Program-made: the position numbers and the translations under genes
Notes under the pieces: generated by a model
Database searches by the model: none
What the model was told of the DNA's origin: nothing
Seen by the model: only the letters and a program-made list of their open reading frames with translations
In this document: piece by piece, positions 36,770-47,643 of the stretch
Layout: every line of letters starts with the position of its first letter
Position numbering within the stretch: the stretch's first letter is position 1
Source: Streptomyces sp. L-9-10
GTDB lineage: Bacteria; Actinomycetota; Actinomycetes; Streptomycetales; Streptomycetaceae
Assembly: GCF_004151105.1 (NCBI RefSeq)
Contig: NZ_PHRF01000020.1
Location: 90,412-154,411, forward strand
Length of the DNA stretch: 64,000 nucleotides
Reading direction: 5' to 3'

Positions 36770-37192
36770 GTGACCCACACAGCCCGCCGTATCGGCCGAA
36801 CTCTCGCTCTCGTACTGCCCGTCGTCCTGGTGCTCTCCGGGACCCTCGCGGTCGCCCGTGTCCCGTGGGCGGCCAGCACCTCCGAGTCGCAGGTCCTGAC
36901 CGCCTCTTCGGACACCGCCTCGGTCCGGGCCAAGTCCCGTACGCCCCAGGACATTCTCCGCGACCAGCTCCTCGTGGAGCTTCAGGAGAAGGATCCCGGC
37001 ATCGCCCTGACGCACCTTCAGCGGCAGGTCGAGGAGCGCCCCTCGCTCGCCAGGCACTGCATGTCGATCGCGCGGGCCCTCGGCCGCGCCGCCGTCGCCT
37101 CCTACGGCCCCACGCGCGCGCAGTCCTTCTCGCGTCCCGTGTGCGACACCTCGTTCGCGTACGGCGTCTCCCAGCAGACCGCGGGGAGCTGA
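36770..37192 (+). CDS. Small secreted or membrane-anchored protein
   Basis: A 140-residue protein of unknown function. The N-terminus is a signal peptide or anchor (GRTLALVLPVVLVLSGTLAVARV). The outside part has KSRTPQDILRDQLLVELQEK, QVEERPSLARHCMSIARALG and VCDTSFAYGVSQQ, with two Cys that could pair. The GTG at 36770 follows a TACGCT element by about 8 bp and has no ribosome site, suggesting a leaderless message. It precedes the nucleotidyltransferase gene by 38 bp. Confidence 0.68.
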   Translation: MTHTARRIGRTLALVLPVVLVLSGTLAVARVPWAASTSESQVLTASSDTASVRAKSRTPQDILRDQLLVELQEKDPGIALTHLQRQVEERPSLARHCMSIARALGRAAVASYGPTRAQSFSRPVCDTSFAYGVSQQTAGS

Positions 37193-37230
37193 CCGCCTGC
37201 TCCCTGCCCGGCCCGCCTATCGTTCACGGC

Positions 37231-37983
37231 ATGCATACGTATCCGACGCAGGCCGTGGTCCTCGCGGGCGGCCAGGGGTCGCGGCTGCGCCCGTACACCG
37301 ATGACCGGCCCAAGCCGATGGTCGAGATCCCCGGAACAGGGACCCCGATCATCGGCCATCAGCTTTCCTGGCTCGCCGCCGAGGGCGTGACCGACGTCGT
37401 CATCTCGTGCGGCCATCTCGCCGAAGTCCTCCAGGAATGGCTGGACTCGGCGGATCTTCCGCTGCGTGTCACCACCGTGGTGGAGTCCGAGCCCCTGGGC
37501 CGCGGCGGCGGCCTCAAGTACGCCGCCGCGCGCCTGCCCGCCCCCGATCAGCCCTGGTACGCCACCAATGGCGATATCTGGACGCGTTTCTCGCTGCGCG
37601 AGATGGCCGCGTTCCACTCCGAGCGTGACGCGACCGCGACGCTCGCCCTCGCCCGGCCGCGGATCCCGTGGGGGGCCGTCGAGACGGACGAGTTCGGCCA
37701 TGTCCTCGACTTCATCGAGTCGCCCCCGTCGCCGTATCTGATCAACGCGGGGGTGTACGTGTTCTCCGCGGGCTTCGTCGAGTTGCTGCCCGACCGCGGC
37801 GACCACGAGCGGACCACCTTCCCCCGGCTGGCGCGGCAGCGCCGGCTGGCGGGCTATCCGCTGCCGAACGGGGCGTACTGGCGGGCCATCGACACCGCGA
37901 AGGACCTCACGGAGGCGGCCAAGGAGCTCGCTTCCGGCGGCCCGGGAAGCCTTGGGAGCCCCGGGAGCCCGGTAGCACGCTGA
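37231..37983 (+). CDS. Sugar-1-phosphate nucleotidyltransferase
   Basis: A 250-residue NTP_transferase that makes an NDP-sugar. The nucleotide-binding motif is AVVLAGGQGSRLRPYTDDRP with KPMVEIPGTGTPIIGHQ, followed by the metal Asp in WYATNGDIWTRF. RVTTVVESEPLGRGGGLKYA supports a glucose- or mannose-1-phosphate enzyme. It has no C-terminal left-handed beta-helix. The ATG at 37231 is the natural start. The sugar is not determined. It ends at a strong bidirectional hairpin facing the DoxX-like gene. Confidence 0.85.
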   Translation: MHTYPTQAVVLAGGQGSRLRPYTDDRPKPMVEIPGTGTPIIGHQLSWLAAEGVTDVVISCGHLAEVLQEWLDSADLPLRVTTVVESEPLGRGGGLKYAAARLPAPDQPWYATNGDIWTRFSLREMAAFHSERDATATLALARPRIPWGAVETDEFGHVLDFIESPPSPYLINAGVYVFSAGFVELLPDRGDHERTTFPRLARQRRLAGYPLPNGAYWRAIDTAKDLTEAAKELASGGPGSLGSPGSPVAR

Positions 37984-38025
37984 CGCCCCCTGAGAGCGCG
38001 TCACGAGCACGTCCCGAGCACGTCA

Positions 38026-38060
38026 GAGGGGCGGCCACCCGACCGGGGTGGCCGCCCCTC
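38026..38060. terminator. Bidirectional terminator
   Basis: Perfect 15-bp stem GAGGGGCGGCCACCC/GGGTGGCCGCCCCTC with a 5-nt loop, between convergent genes ending at 37983 and 38103. Confidence 0.88.
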
Positions 38061-38102
38061 ACTTCTGGTCTCGGTTCTGGTCTCAGTCGTCTCCGTACGG
38101 CG

Positions 38103-39911
38103 TCAGCCGAGCAGGCCGCCGATCGGGTTGCGGTTGCCGCCGCCCGAGGACGAGCCTCCGGTGCCGGATCCCCCGTCGCCGCCACTGCCGCCGCCGCTGC
38201 CGCTTCCTCCGCCGCTCCCGTCGCCCGCACCGCCCGACGAGGACGGTCCCTGGCTGCTGGACGGCGGCGGGGCCTGCTCCGCCGTCCGCGGGGGCTGCTG
38301 GACCGTCCCCTGCGTCTGGCTGGGCTGCTGCGTCCGTCCCGTACCCGTCGTGGCGCCGCCGCTCTCGCGGACCTGCCCGTCGCTGCCCGGCGCGGTCTGC
38401 GGGGCGGTGGGGCTGCCCGAGCGGGTCGCCGACGGTTCGGACGAGGTGCCGCCCTTGGCGCCCCCGCTGTCGGGCGCGCCGGACGCGCTGCTCGTGCCTC
38501 CGCCGCGCTTCTGCGGCAGCGGGACGCCCGGCAGCTGGTTGACCGGGTCCACGTTGGGTCCCGGCACGGTCACCATCTCGGAGGACCGTACGGCTCCGCC
38601 CAGGACCGAACCGACCAGCAGCGTGAGGCCGATGACGACGGTCGCCACGACCGCGCCCCGGCGCAGCACCCGGCGTCGCAGATCCCAGATCTCGGAGCGC
38701 GGTCCGAGCCTGCGCCACGCCTCGCCCGCGAGCCGGCCGTCCACGGAGTAGACCGGGGCGCCCGCGATGACCAGCGGGGACCAGGCGGCGAGGTAGATGA
38801 TGTCGGGCGCGTCGTACGCCGGGACGGTCCGCCAGCTGACGGTGAGCAGCAGCGCCGCCGAGAGCAGCGCCCCGACGCAGGCGGCGACCCGCTGCCAGAG
38901 GCCGAGGACCGTCAGTACGCCGACGACGATCTGGAGGAAGGCGACGCTGAGGCCCGCGCCGACGGGATGCGAGAGCGCGAAGTCCCGCAGCGGCTCCGCG
39001 AGGGCCCAGGGGTGCAGGGAGTTGAGCCACTTCACCATCGAGCCGCGCTCGCCGCCGTCGAAGTAGACGGGGTCGCAGAGCTTGCCCATACCGGCGTAGA
39101 TCGAGATGAAACCGAGGAAGACGCGGAGCGGGAGCAGCACCACGCCGAGGTTCATCCGGCGGCCGGGGTAGTACGCGTGCCGTACGCCCGCGTCGGCGGC
39201 GCGCGCGCCCTCCGCGCCGTGCCGCGGGAAGCGGTCCCGGTCGTCGGCGTCGGGGCCGAGTTCGTACGGCTCCTCGTCGGGCGCGTCGTATCCGGCGCCG
39301 TAGCCGGAGTCGTACCGGGAGTCGTAGCGCGAGTCGCGGCGGGAATCGGGGTCGAAGGCCGTGTCGTACGCGCCGACCGCCTGCCGCATGGGCGGCAGCA
39401 GCGGTGTGGCGGCGGTACGGGGACCGGGCGGCGCCGGTACGCCGACGCGCGGGGGGCCGACGACGGGTGTCGGTACCGTCGACTCGCCGTCGACGCCGAT
39501 CCGTGGGATGACCTGTGTGGCGCCGCTGTCGTACCCCCTTCCGGGTACGTCCGGCAGACCGGGCGTGTCGCGGTACCCACCGCGGGCCGGCCTGGCGGAG
39601 GAGTTCCGCACCGCCTGGAGGAGTCCGCTGGCTCCGGGGTCCCCCGGCTCGGACTTTCCGCTCCAGACGACGGGCGCCCTGCGGCGCGCTCCTCCTCCAC
39701 CGCCCCCGCCGCCCCCGCCGCTCATGGCGGGGATACGCGCGGTGTCCGCGGCCGCGGCGCGCGCGGCGCCGGGGCGCTGGGGCGTTGCGAGCTTCACCCG
39801 GAAGCTGGCGTGGTTCACGATGACCTGCGCGGGGTCGCAGTCCACTTTGAGCATGCTCAGCGGGGGCTGATCGTCGAACCCGGGCCGGGGCGTTCTGGTG
39901 TCCACACTCAT
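38103..39911 (-). CDS. DoxX-family membrane protein with long disordered ends
   Basis: A 602-residue protein. The first 260 residues are disordered and include a 10-residue Gly run and RRDSRYDSRYDSGYGAGYDA repeats. The central 180 residues form a DoxX-like four-helix membrane domain (LRVFLGFISIYAGMGKLCDP, LQIVVGVLTVLGLWQ, VGALLSAALLLTVSW) plus one more helix, AVVATVVIGLTLLVGSVLGG. The C-terminal 140 residues are Ser/Gly/Pro/Thr-rich. DoxX proteins are small redox-linked membrane proteins; the function of this extended form is unknown. The start at 39911 is the likeliest. Confidence 0.78.
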   Translation of the reverse strand: MSVDTRTPRPGFDDQPPLSMLKVDCDPAQVIVNHASFRVKLATPQRPGAARAAAADTARIPAMSGGGGGGGGGGARRRAPVVWSGKSEPGDPGASGLLQAVRNSSARPARGGYRDTPGLPDVPGRGYDSGATQVIPRIGVDGESTVPTPVVGPPRVGVPAPPGPRTAATPLLPPMRQAVGAYDTAFDPDSRRDSRYDSRYDSGYGAGYDAPDEEPYELGPDADDRDRFPRHGAEGARAADAGVRHAYYPGRRMNLGVVLLPLRVFLGFISIYAGMGKLCDPVYFDGGERGSMVKWLNSLHPWALAEPLRDFALSHPVGAGLSVAFLQIVVGVLTVLGLWQRVAACVGALLSAALLLTVSWRTVPAYDAPDIIYLAAWSPLVIAGAPVYSVDGRLAGEAWRRLGPRSEIWDLRRRVLRRGAVVATVVIGLTLLVGSVLGGAVRSSEMVTVPGPNVDPVNQLPGVPLPQKRGGGTSSASGAPDSGGAKGGTSSEPSATRSGSPTAPQTAPGSDGQVRESGGATTGTGRTQQPSQTQGTVQQPPRTAEQAPPPSSSQGPSSSGGAGDGSGGGSGSGGGSGGDGGSGTGGSSSGGGNRNPIGGLLG

Positions 39912-40049
39912 CTAACCGAGTGACTTGTGTTTAGGACACTGCCTTGACGCGCGGGAAATGTCCGAGACCCGTCAAGATCATCACGGAGGCCCGGTCACGC
40001 GCCCCCGGGCACTCCCGAGGGGCGCCCGGTCACGCGCCCCCGGCACCCC

Positions 40050-41000
40050 TCAGGACCTGCGGCGCGACGCCTCGTACAGCACCACTCCGGCGGCGACACC
40101 GGCGTTCAGCGACTCGGCGCCGCCCGGCATCGGGATCCTGACCCGGAAGTCGCAGGTCTCGCCGACCAGCCGGGAGAGCCCCTTGCCCTCGCTGCCGACG
40201 ACGATCACGACGGGCCCGCCGAGGGCTTCGAGGTCGCCGACCTCGGCCTCGCCGTCCGCCGCGAGGCCGACGACGGTCAGGCCCGCCTTCTGGTACGCCT
40301 CCAGCGTGCGCGTGAGGTTGGTGCAGCGGGCGACCGGCGTACGGGCCGCCGTACCGGCCGACGACTTCCAGGCGCCGGCCGTCATCCCGGCGGCGCGCCG
40401 CTCCGGTACGACGACCCCGTGTCCGCCGAAGGCGGAGACGGAGCGGACGACCGCGCCGAGGTTGCGCGGGTCGGTGACCCCGTCGAGCGCGACGATCAGC
40501 GGGTCCTCGCCGTCGTCGAAGGCCGCCGCGGCGAGGTCGTCGGGGTGGGCGTACTCGTACGGCGGGACCTGGAGGACGAGGCCCTGGTGGTTCAGGCCGT
40601 TCGTCATCCGGTCCAGCTCGGGCTTGGGCGCCTCCATCAGATGGATGCCGCCGCGGTCGGCCGCGAGCTGGAGCGCCTCGCGGACACGCTCGTCGTTGTC
40701 GATGAACTGCTGGACGTAGAGCATCGAGGCGGGCACGCCGTCGCGCAGCGCCTCGAAGACGGGGTTGCGGCCGACGACCATCTCGCTGGCGCCCTTGCCG
40801 CCGCGACGCGCCACCTGGCGGCGGGCGGACTGCTTGGCCTTGGCGTTGGCGACGCGGTTCTGGACATGGCCCTTGCGTGCGGACGCGGGCGGTGTCGGGC
40901 CCTTGCCCTCGAGCCCGCGGCGTCGCTTGCCACCGCTGCCGACCTGCGCGCCCTTCTTGTTGGACGTGCGGCGGTTCCTGCGCTGGCTGTTCCCGGCCAT
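40050..41000 (-). CDS. rlmB: 23S rRNA 2'-O-methyltransferase RlmB (TrmH family)
   Basis: A 316-residue SPOUT methyltransferase that modifies G2251 of 23S rRNA near the P loop. After a basic N-terminal extension comes the substrate-binding part ([20 protein letters not shown]). The knot motifs are [35 protein letters not shown] and [19 protein letters not shown]. It lies downstream of cysS with a 133-bp gap, the usual actinobacterial order. Confidence 0.93.
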   Translation of the reverse strand: MAGNSQRRNRRTSNKKGAQVGSGGKRRRGLEGKGPTPPASARKGHVQNRVANAKAKQSARRQVARRGGKGASEMVVGRNPVFEALRDGVPASMLYVQQFIDNDERVREALQLAADRGGIHLMEAPKPELDRMTNGLNHQGLVLQVPPYEYAHPDDLAAAAFDDGEDPLIVALDGVTDPRNLGAVVRSVSAFGGHGVVVPERRAAGMTAGAWKSSAGTAARTPVARCTNLTRTLEAYQKAGLTVVGLAADGEAEVGDLEALGGPVVIVVGSEGKGLSRLVGETCDFRVRIPMPGGAESLNAGVAAGVVLYEASRRRS

Positions 41001-41133
41001 GACCTACCTGTTTCGTTGCCTAAGTGCGTCAGATGTTCTGCGGACGTGGGGATGCGTCAAGTTTTATGTGTCAGCGTACGCAAGTGTGCCGCCCGGACGC
41101 CCTCGAAGCCCCCGGGCGGCACAGATGCCCAGG

Positions 41134-42534
<1,401 letters not shown>

Positions 42535-42674
42535 GCGACAAGGGTAGTGCGCCTGGGGTAGTGCCCCGCGACCCTTTGGGCCACGGGGACACCCAAGCGT
42601 GACAATTGTGACCTCGACCGGCTCAGACGCGACGGGCCCGGACGGTCGCGGCCGGCCCGGACGCGGCCGACGGC

Positions 42675-43079
42675 TCAGACGCGGCCGACGACCTTGCGCG
42701 GGGTGATACGGACGACCACGCGCTCGGCGTCCTCGCCCGAGGCCGGGTTGAACTCGGCGTACGGCTTGCCGGTGTACTTGAGCGACAGTTCGTCGATCAG
42801 CTCCTGGCCGCCCTCGGTGGTGAGTTCCGCGGTGCCGCGGATCTCCGCGTACGTGTACGGGGCGTCGGTGGGCTGCGCGACGACCGTCACCCGGGGGTCG
42901 CGGCGGAGGTTCTTCTCCTTGCGGCGGCCGACCGTCGTCGAGATGAGCACGTCGTTCCCGTCGCGCTTCACCCACACCGGCGACACCTGCGGGCTGCCGT
43001 CGGGCTGGATGGTGGCGATGTTGACGAAGATCGGTTCGTCGAGGAGGTGCTTGAGGTCTTCGGAGAGTTCGGCTGACAT
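42675..43079 (-). CDS. PPOX-class (F420-type) oxidoreductase
   Basis: A 134-residue pyridoxamine-5'-phosphate-oxidase-fold protein of the small F420- or flavin-binding kind. Features are FVNIATIQPDGSPQVSPVWV, ISTTVGRRKEKNLRRDPRVT and YTYAEIRGTAEL. The substrate is unknown. It lies 140 bp upstream of cysS on the same strand and 270 bp from ispF. Confidence 0.85.
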   Translation of the reverse strand: MSAELSEDLKHLLDEPIFVNIATIQPDGSPQVSPVWVKRDGNDVLISTTVGRRKEKNLRRDPRVTVVAQPTDAPYTYAEIRGTAELTTEGGQELIDELSLKYTGKPYAEFNPASGEDAERVVVRITPRKVVGRV

Positions 43080-43349
43080 GACTGCCTTCCTGATGCCTGA
43101 ATCCTGATGCCCGGTACACGGGGTGAACCGGAGGGGCGGACGCCGGTTCGCGTACCCGTCGATGCTCCCTCAACCCACGCCCGCGGACCGGCATTTCAGG
43201 CCGGTCGGTCGGCGGGCATCCGCCGCGAGCCGACGGCCCGTCACCGACCGGACCGTAACGGACCGACGCCTGTCCCGGACCGACGGCCCGTCACCGACCT
43301 GCCGGTCGCGGACCGGCCGGTCGCGGGACCGGGGTCCGTCGCGGACCGG

Positions 43350-43859
43350 TCAGTCGCTCCGTACCACCAGCGCCGTGGCGATCGCGGCCAGCCCCTCGCC
43401 CCGGCCCGTGAAGCCGAGTCCGTCGGAGGTGGCGGCGGAGACCGCGACCGGCGCGCCGACCGCCGCGGAGAGGACCTTCTGCGCCTCTTCCCTCCGCTTG
43501 CCGATCTTCGGCCGCACGCCCACGACCTGCACGGCGACATTGCCGATCGTGAAGCCCCCGTGCCGGACGATCCTCGCGGCCTCGGTGAGGAGGGTGATCC
43601 CGGACGCGCCGGACCACTCGGGGCGGCCGGTGCCGAAGTGGGCCCCCAGGTCGCCGAGGCCGGCGGCGGAGAACAGCGCGTTGCAGGCCGCGTGCGCGAC
43701 GACGTCCGCGTCGGAGTGGCCCGCGAGCCCGGGGCCCTCGCCCTCCCAGAGCAGACCCGCGCACCACAGTTCGCGGCCCTCCTCGAAGGCGTGGATGTCG
43801 GTGCCGATCCCGACCTGCGGCAGTACTACGGCCACCGGCGGCCGGCTGTCAGAAGCCAT
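43350..43859 (-). CDS. ispF: 2-C-methyl-D-erythritol 2,4-cyclodiphosphate synthase
   Basis: A 169-residue trimeric enzyme of the non-mevalonate isoprenoid pathway that cyclises CDP-methylerythritol phosphate and releases CMP. The zinc residues are in GIGTDIHAF and [18 protein letters not shown], and the C-terminus has [20 protein letters not shown]. It overlaps ispD by 11 bp, so the two are co-translated. Gap to the next gene holds GACCG-rich repeats. Confidence 0.95.
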   Translation of the reverse strand: MASDSRPPVAVVLPQVGIGTDIHAFEEGRELWCAGLLWEGEGPGLAGHSDADVVAHAACNALFSAAGLGDLGAHFGTGRPEWSGASGITLLTEAARIVRHGGFTIGNVAVQVVGVRPKIGKRREEAQKVLSAAVGAPVAVSAATSDGLGFTGRGEGLAAIATALVVRSD

Positions 43860-44595
43860 CGTTGGCCCTCCTGCGGGCGAGTACCGCCTCGGCCAGCACC
43901 AGATCCAGCGGCCGGGTCACCTTGAACGCCTCCTCGTGTCCCGGCACGACCACCACGGGCGCGCCGAGCCGCTCGACCATACCGGCGCAGTCCGTCGCGC
44001 CCTCACCGACCGCCGTCTCGCTCCGGTGGGCGCGCTGGAGCGTCTCGCGGTCGAAACCCTGCGGGGTCTGTACGGCGCGCAGCAGCGCGCGGTCGGGGGT
44101 GGCGACGACCGGCTCGGGCTCGCCCTTCTCCCGGGGCTCGACCTGCTTGACGGTGTCCGCGAGCGGCAGCGCGGGCACGACGGCCGGCGCTCCGTCGCGT
44201 ACGGCCTCGACCACGGCGTCCACGGTGTCCACGGGCACGAGCGGGCGGGCCGCGTCATGGACCAGGACCGTGGTGATGCCGTCGGGCAGGGCCTCGATAC
44301 CGAGGCGTACCGACTCCTGACGGGTCTCGCCGCCGGGTACGACGAGATAGTCCGTGCGCGCGGGCAGCGCGTGGTCGTCGAGGAGGTTCTTCACTTCGGG
44401 GGCGCCCTCGGGCGGCGCGACCACGACGACGAGCGAGACGGCACGGGACGCGGCCATCGCGCGGACGGCGTGGATCAGCATCGGTGTGCCGCCCAGGGTG
44501 CGGAGCGCCTTGGGGGCGCCGGGACCGAGCCGTACGCCCCGGCCTGCGGCGGGGATCACCGCGGCGGTGCGGTGGGGCTTGGCTTCCTCTGACAT
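43849..44595 (-). CDS. ispD: 2-C-methyl-D-erythritol 4-phosphate cytidylyltransferase
   Basis: A 248-residue cytidylyltransferase that precedes IspF by two steps. It has [20 protein letters not shown] at the N-terminus, [20 protein letters not shown], and the late motif [16 protein letters not shown]. The ATG at 44595 follows CCGGAG; a GTG three codons upstream is possible. It lies downstream of carD, as in many actinobacteria. Confidence 0.95.
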   Translation of the reverse strand: MSEEAKPHRTAAVIPAAGRGVRLGPGAPKALRTLGGTPMLIHAVRAMAASRAVSLVVVVAPPEGAPEVKNLLDDHALPARTDYLVVPGGETRQESVRLGIEALPDGITTVLVHDAARPLVPVDTVDAVVEAVRDGAPAVVPALPLADTVKQVEPREKGEPEPVVATPDRALLRAVQTPQGFDRETLQRAHRSETAVGEGATDCAGMVERLGAPVVVVPGHEEAFKVTRPLDLVLAEAVLARRRANDGF

Positions 44596-44904
44596 CGGTT
44601 GCACTCCGGCAGGTTTGTTTCCTCGGCCGACATGGGTATGGCCACAGCGTGCCGGGCGCGACGCCTTGACCGGACCCTTCCGTGACACCGGGTCGAGACG
44701 TACCGCGCCGGCCGCGAGCGACATGTCGCGACACTTGTGTGGTGTCGCGAGCATCACGACAAGTCAATGTGTACGGGGGATGCATACGGAATGTCGGACG
44801 GGATGCGGGTATACGGACATGCCGCAGCGCCCGGCGACGCAGCCTTTTCCTCATAGCTGGTCAGCGGGCACCACGGCATTCAGTGCTTCACTGCGTCAAG
44901 AAAT
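44596..44904. other. Gap between carD and ispD with an operator-like hairpin
   Basis: A 309-bp gap. A perfect inverted repeat, TCGCGACAC (44726-44734) and GTGTCGCGA (44742-44750) with a 7-nt loop, stands near its middle and could be a terminator for carD or an operator for ispDF. No gene is supported. Confidence 0.5.
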
Positions 44905-45387
44905 TCAGGACGCGAGGACCTCGTCGAGCAGAGCCTCGGCCTTGTCTTCATTCGTGTTCTCCGCGAGAGCCAGCTCGCTGACAAGAATCTGCCGCGCTTT
45001 GGCGAGCATGCGCTTCTCACCTGCGGAGAGTCCACGCTCACGCTCCCGGCGCCACAGGTCACGCACGACTTCGGCGACCTTGATGACGTCGCCGGAGGCG
45101 AGCTTCTCGAGATTTGCCTTGTAGCGACGGGACCAGTTCGTCGGCTCCTCTGCGTACGGTGCCCTGAGCACCTCGAAGACCCGGTCCAGCCCGTCCTGAC
45201 CGACCACATCGCGCACGCCGACGAACTCCGCATTGTCCGCCGGTACACGCACCGTCAAGTCGCCCTGGGCGACCTTGAGCACCAAGTAGGTCTTGTCCAC
45301 GCCTTTGATCTGGCGCGTTTCGATGGCCTCGATCAGCGCGGCCCCGTGATGGGGATAGACCACGGTGTCGCCAACCTTGAACGTCAT
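44905..45387 (-). CDS. carD: CarD-family RNA polymerase-binding regulator
   Basis: A 160-residue protein that binds the RNA polymerase beta subunit and the promoter fork and steadies open complexes, notably at rRNA promoters. The N-terminal interaction domain is [20 protein letters not shown], with [12 protein letters not shown]; the helical DNA-binding part has [15 protein letters not shown] and [20 protein letters not shown]. The start at 45387 is the only good one. It is single and well conserved in actinobacteria. Confidence 0.93.
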   Translation of the reverse strand: MTFKVGDTVVYPHHGAALIEAIETRQIKGVDKTYLVLKVAQGDLTVRVPADNAEFVGVRDVVGQDGLDRVFEVLRAPYAEEPTNWSRRYKANLEKLASGDVIKVAEVVRDLWRRERERGLSAGEKRMLAKARQILVSELALAENTNEDKAEALLDEVLAS

Positions 45388-46099
45388 GTGACAGGTACCC
45401 CTTCCGTGGCTATCCAGGGTAACACGAGAATGGCATCTTCTGAATGGCGTTTTCGCAGGTCAGGGCGCATCTCGGGGCTTGACAACAGCGCCAGGAACGT
45501 GCTGCGAGCGGCTTCCGGAAGGGGGTATTCGCAGGTCGGAGCGGCTGCACGGCCGCCCGGAAACATGCTCGTCACCCACCGTGAAACCCCTCCCGAAGAG
45601 GCCGAACGTCCCGATTTGCCGGATTCAGGGGGCTGATCTTCCCGTACTCCGTTCGGATGTAGGTCACTCGTACGACGGGAAGTGTGACGGAAGTACAACG
45701 GAAGTGGGAGGGATTCTGAATTTGATCACCCTGGCCTCCCACGCGGTATTCGTAAGGAATGTGGACGCCCGGAGGAATTGATCACCGGCATTATGTGAAC
45801 GGCGTGCGAAACACTGAGATCGCGTAGCTGATCCCAGGTGTGATCAGAGGCGCGACAGATGTGATCGAAGGTGCGATCAGCGGTGCGATCGGAAGCGGGA
45901 GCCGGAGGCGGGAACGGCAGGGTGACCGGTGCGGCCCGCGCGGCCGGGACCGGACGGAACCCGTCGGGGGCGGGTCGGGTGCGGGGCCGCCACAACGGCT
46001 CGGTAACCTGAGGGCCGCTGACGCTTCTTTAGCCCGATCCCAGGTTGGTCAGCTCGTCCTCAGCCCCTCCGTCCGTACGTCCTAGGAGATGCCGCCGCC
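45388..46099. other. 712-bp gap, carD promoter region to lipoprotein gene
   Basis: The longest gap without a gene. It must hold divergent promoters for carD and the lipoprotein. Around 45835-45900 are repeated TGATC- and GTGCGATC-containing stretches, and AT-richer DNA spans 45700-45830. I find no ORF with ribosome site and sensible codon use. Confidence 0.55.
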
Positions 46100-46798
46100 G
46101 TGAGCCGCAGCCTTCGACGCGGCGCCCTCGCCGCTACCGCCCTCGTGTTCTCGCTCGCCACGCTTTCCGCGTGCGGGGCCGGCAACAACGCGCAGACCCT
46201 CGGTGTCAGGCCGGACAACGCCGCCACCTCCGTCGACGTCATCACCATCCAGAACGCGACGGTGGTCACTCAGCCCGAGGCCGACGCGGAGGGCCTGGCG
46301 GTCGTCACCGGCACGGTCTTCAACAACGGCAAGAGCGCGCAGACCCTCGACTCGGTCAAGCTGCCCGGGACCAGCGCGACGGTGAAGCTCTCGCCGGCCA
46401 AGGGTTCGGGCCCGGTCACCGTGCCGGCCCACGGCTCCGTCCAGCTCGGTGGCGCGGGCAACGCCTCCGCCGTGATCGAGAACGGCCGCGAGGCCGCGAA
46501 GAACGGCGACGCGCAGCAGGTCGTCTTCACGTTCAGCAAGACCGGCGACGTGGGGCTGCGTGCCTTCGTCTGGCCGGCGGACAGCTTCTTCAAGGACGTG
46601 GGCCCGAGCTCGCTGCCGACCCCGCCGGGAAGCTCGGTCACGCCGTCGGGAACGCCCGCCGCGGGTGCCGAGGGCGAGAACGCCGCGGGCGAGAACACCG
46701 GAGGCGAGGGCACCACCGGAGGCGAGAACGGCCAGCAGGACGGCCTGACGGACACGCCGTCGGACTCCTCGTCCGCCTCGCACGACGCCGCGGGCTGA
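46100..46798 (+). CDS. Secreted lipoprotein (DUF461-like)
   Basis: A 232-residue lipoprotein with lipobox LSAC in its signal peptide. The domain from about residue 40 to 170 is beta-rich, with VITIQNATVVTQPEADAE, LAVVTGTVFNNGKSAQTLDS and VVFTFSKTGDVGLRAFVWP, like the DUF461/copper-chaperone (PCu_A) fold, but without a clear His/Met copper site. The end is a Gly/Glu/Thr-rich tail. GTG start at 46100. A strong terminator follows at 46818. Confidence 0.78.
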   Translation: MSRSLRRGALAATALVFSLATLSACGAGNNAQTLGVRPDNAATSVDVITIQNATVVTQPEADAEGLAVVTGTVFNNGKSAQTLDSVKLPGTSATVKLSPAKGSGPVTVPAHGSVQLGGAGNASAVIENGREAAKNGDAQQVVFTFSKTGDVGLRAFVWPADSFFKDVGPSSLPTPPGSSVTPSGTPAAGAEGENAAGENTGGEGTTGGENGQQDGLTDTPSDSSSASHDAAG

Positions 46799-46817
46799 GC
46801 TACGCCACGACATGGCT

Positions 46818-46852
46818 GTGGCGCCCCGCCCGGGATCCGGGCAGGGCGCCAC
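46818..46852. terminator. Terminator after the lipoprotein gene
   Basis: A 16-bp stem with one mismatch (GTGGCGCCCCGCCCGG/CCGGGCAGGGCGCCAC) and a 3-nt loop, between convergent genes; phoP ends at 46963. Confidence 0.78.
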
Positions 46853-46962
46853 ACCACAGCCACACGCCACACGCGACGCGCGTCACCTCACACATGACGC
46901 GCGTCACACGTCACGCATCACTCGCGTCACGCGCGGAACCACAGGCGCCGGGGAGAGTCGGT

Positions 46963-47643
46963 TTACGGCTCGAACTTGTAGCCCAGACCGCGGACCGTGA
47001 CCAGATACCGCGGGGCACCCGGGTCCGGCTCGATCTTGGCGCGGAGCCGCTTGACGTGGACGTCCAGGGTCTTGGTGTCGCCGACGTAGTCCGCGCCCCA
47101 CACCCGGTCGATCAGCTGCATCCGGGTCAGCACCCGGCCCGCGTTGCGGAGCAGCATCTCCAGCAGGTCGAACTCCTTCAGTGGCAGGTCGACCTTGCCG
47201 CCGGAGACCGTCACCACATGACGGTCCACGTCCATCCTGACCGGACCCGCCTCCAGGGCGGCCGGGGTCACCTCTTCCGGCTCACCGCGACGGCGCAGGA
47301 CCGCGCGGATACGGGCGACCAGCTCCCGCGAGGAGAAGGGCTTGGTGACATAGTCATCAGCCCCTATTTCCAGGCCGACGACCTTGTCGATCTCGCTGTC
47401 CTTGGCGGTCACCATGATCACCGGGACATTGGACTTGCCACGCAGCTGGCGACAGACCTCGGTGCCCGGCAGGCCGGGCAGCATGAGGTCGAGCAGGACG
47501 AGATCGGCGCCGTTGCGTTCGAACTCATCGAGCCCCGCGGGCCCTGTGGTCGCGATCGCGACCTCGAAGCCTTCCTTGCGGAGCATGTAGGAAAGGGCGT
47601 CGCTGAAGGATTCCTCATCCTCGACGACGAGCACTCGGGTCAC
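46963..47643 (-). CDS. phoP: Phosphate response regulator PhoP
   Basis: A 226-residue OmpR-family response regulator for phosphate starvation. The receiver domain has the acidic pocket VVEDEESF, phospho-acceptor LLDLMLPG and Lys in DDYVTKPFSS. The winged-helix C-terminus has VDVHVKRLRAKIE-type LDVHVKRLRAKIEPDPG and VRGLGYKFEP. It lies downstream of phoR with a 4-bp ATGA overlap. A PHO box lies upstream of phoR, suggesting autoregulation. PhoP also shapes antibiotic production in streptomycetes. Confidence 0.96.
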   Translation of the reverse strand: MTRVLVVEDEESFSDALSYMLRKEGFEVAIATTGPAGLDEFERNGADLVLLDLMLPGLPGTEVCRQLRGKSNVPVIMVTAKDSEIDKVVGLEIGADDYVTKPFSSRELVARIRAVLRRRGEPEEVTPAALEAGPVRMDVDRHVVTVSGGKVDLPLKEFDLLEMLLRNAGRVLTRMQLIDRVWGADYVGDTKTLDVHVKRLRAKIEPDPGAPRYLVTVRGLGYKFEP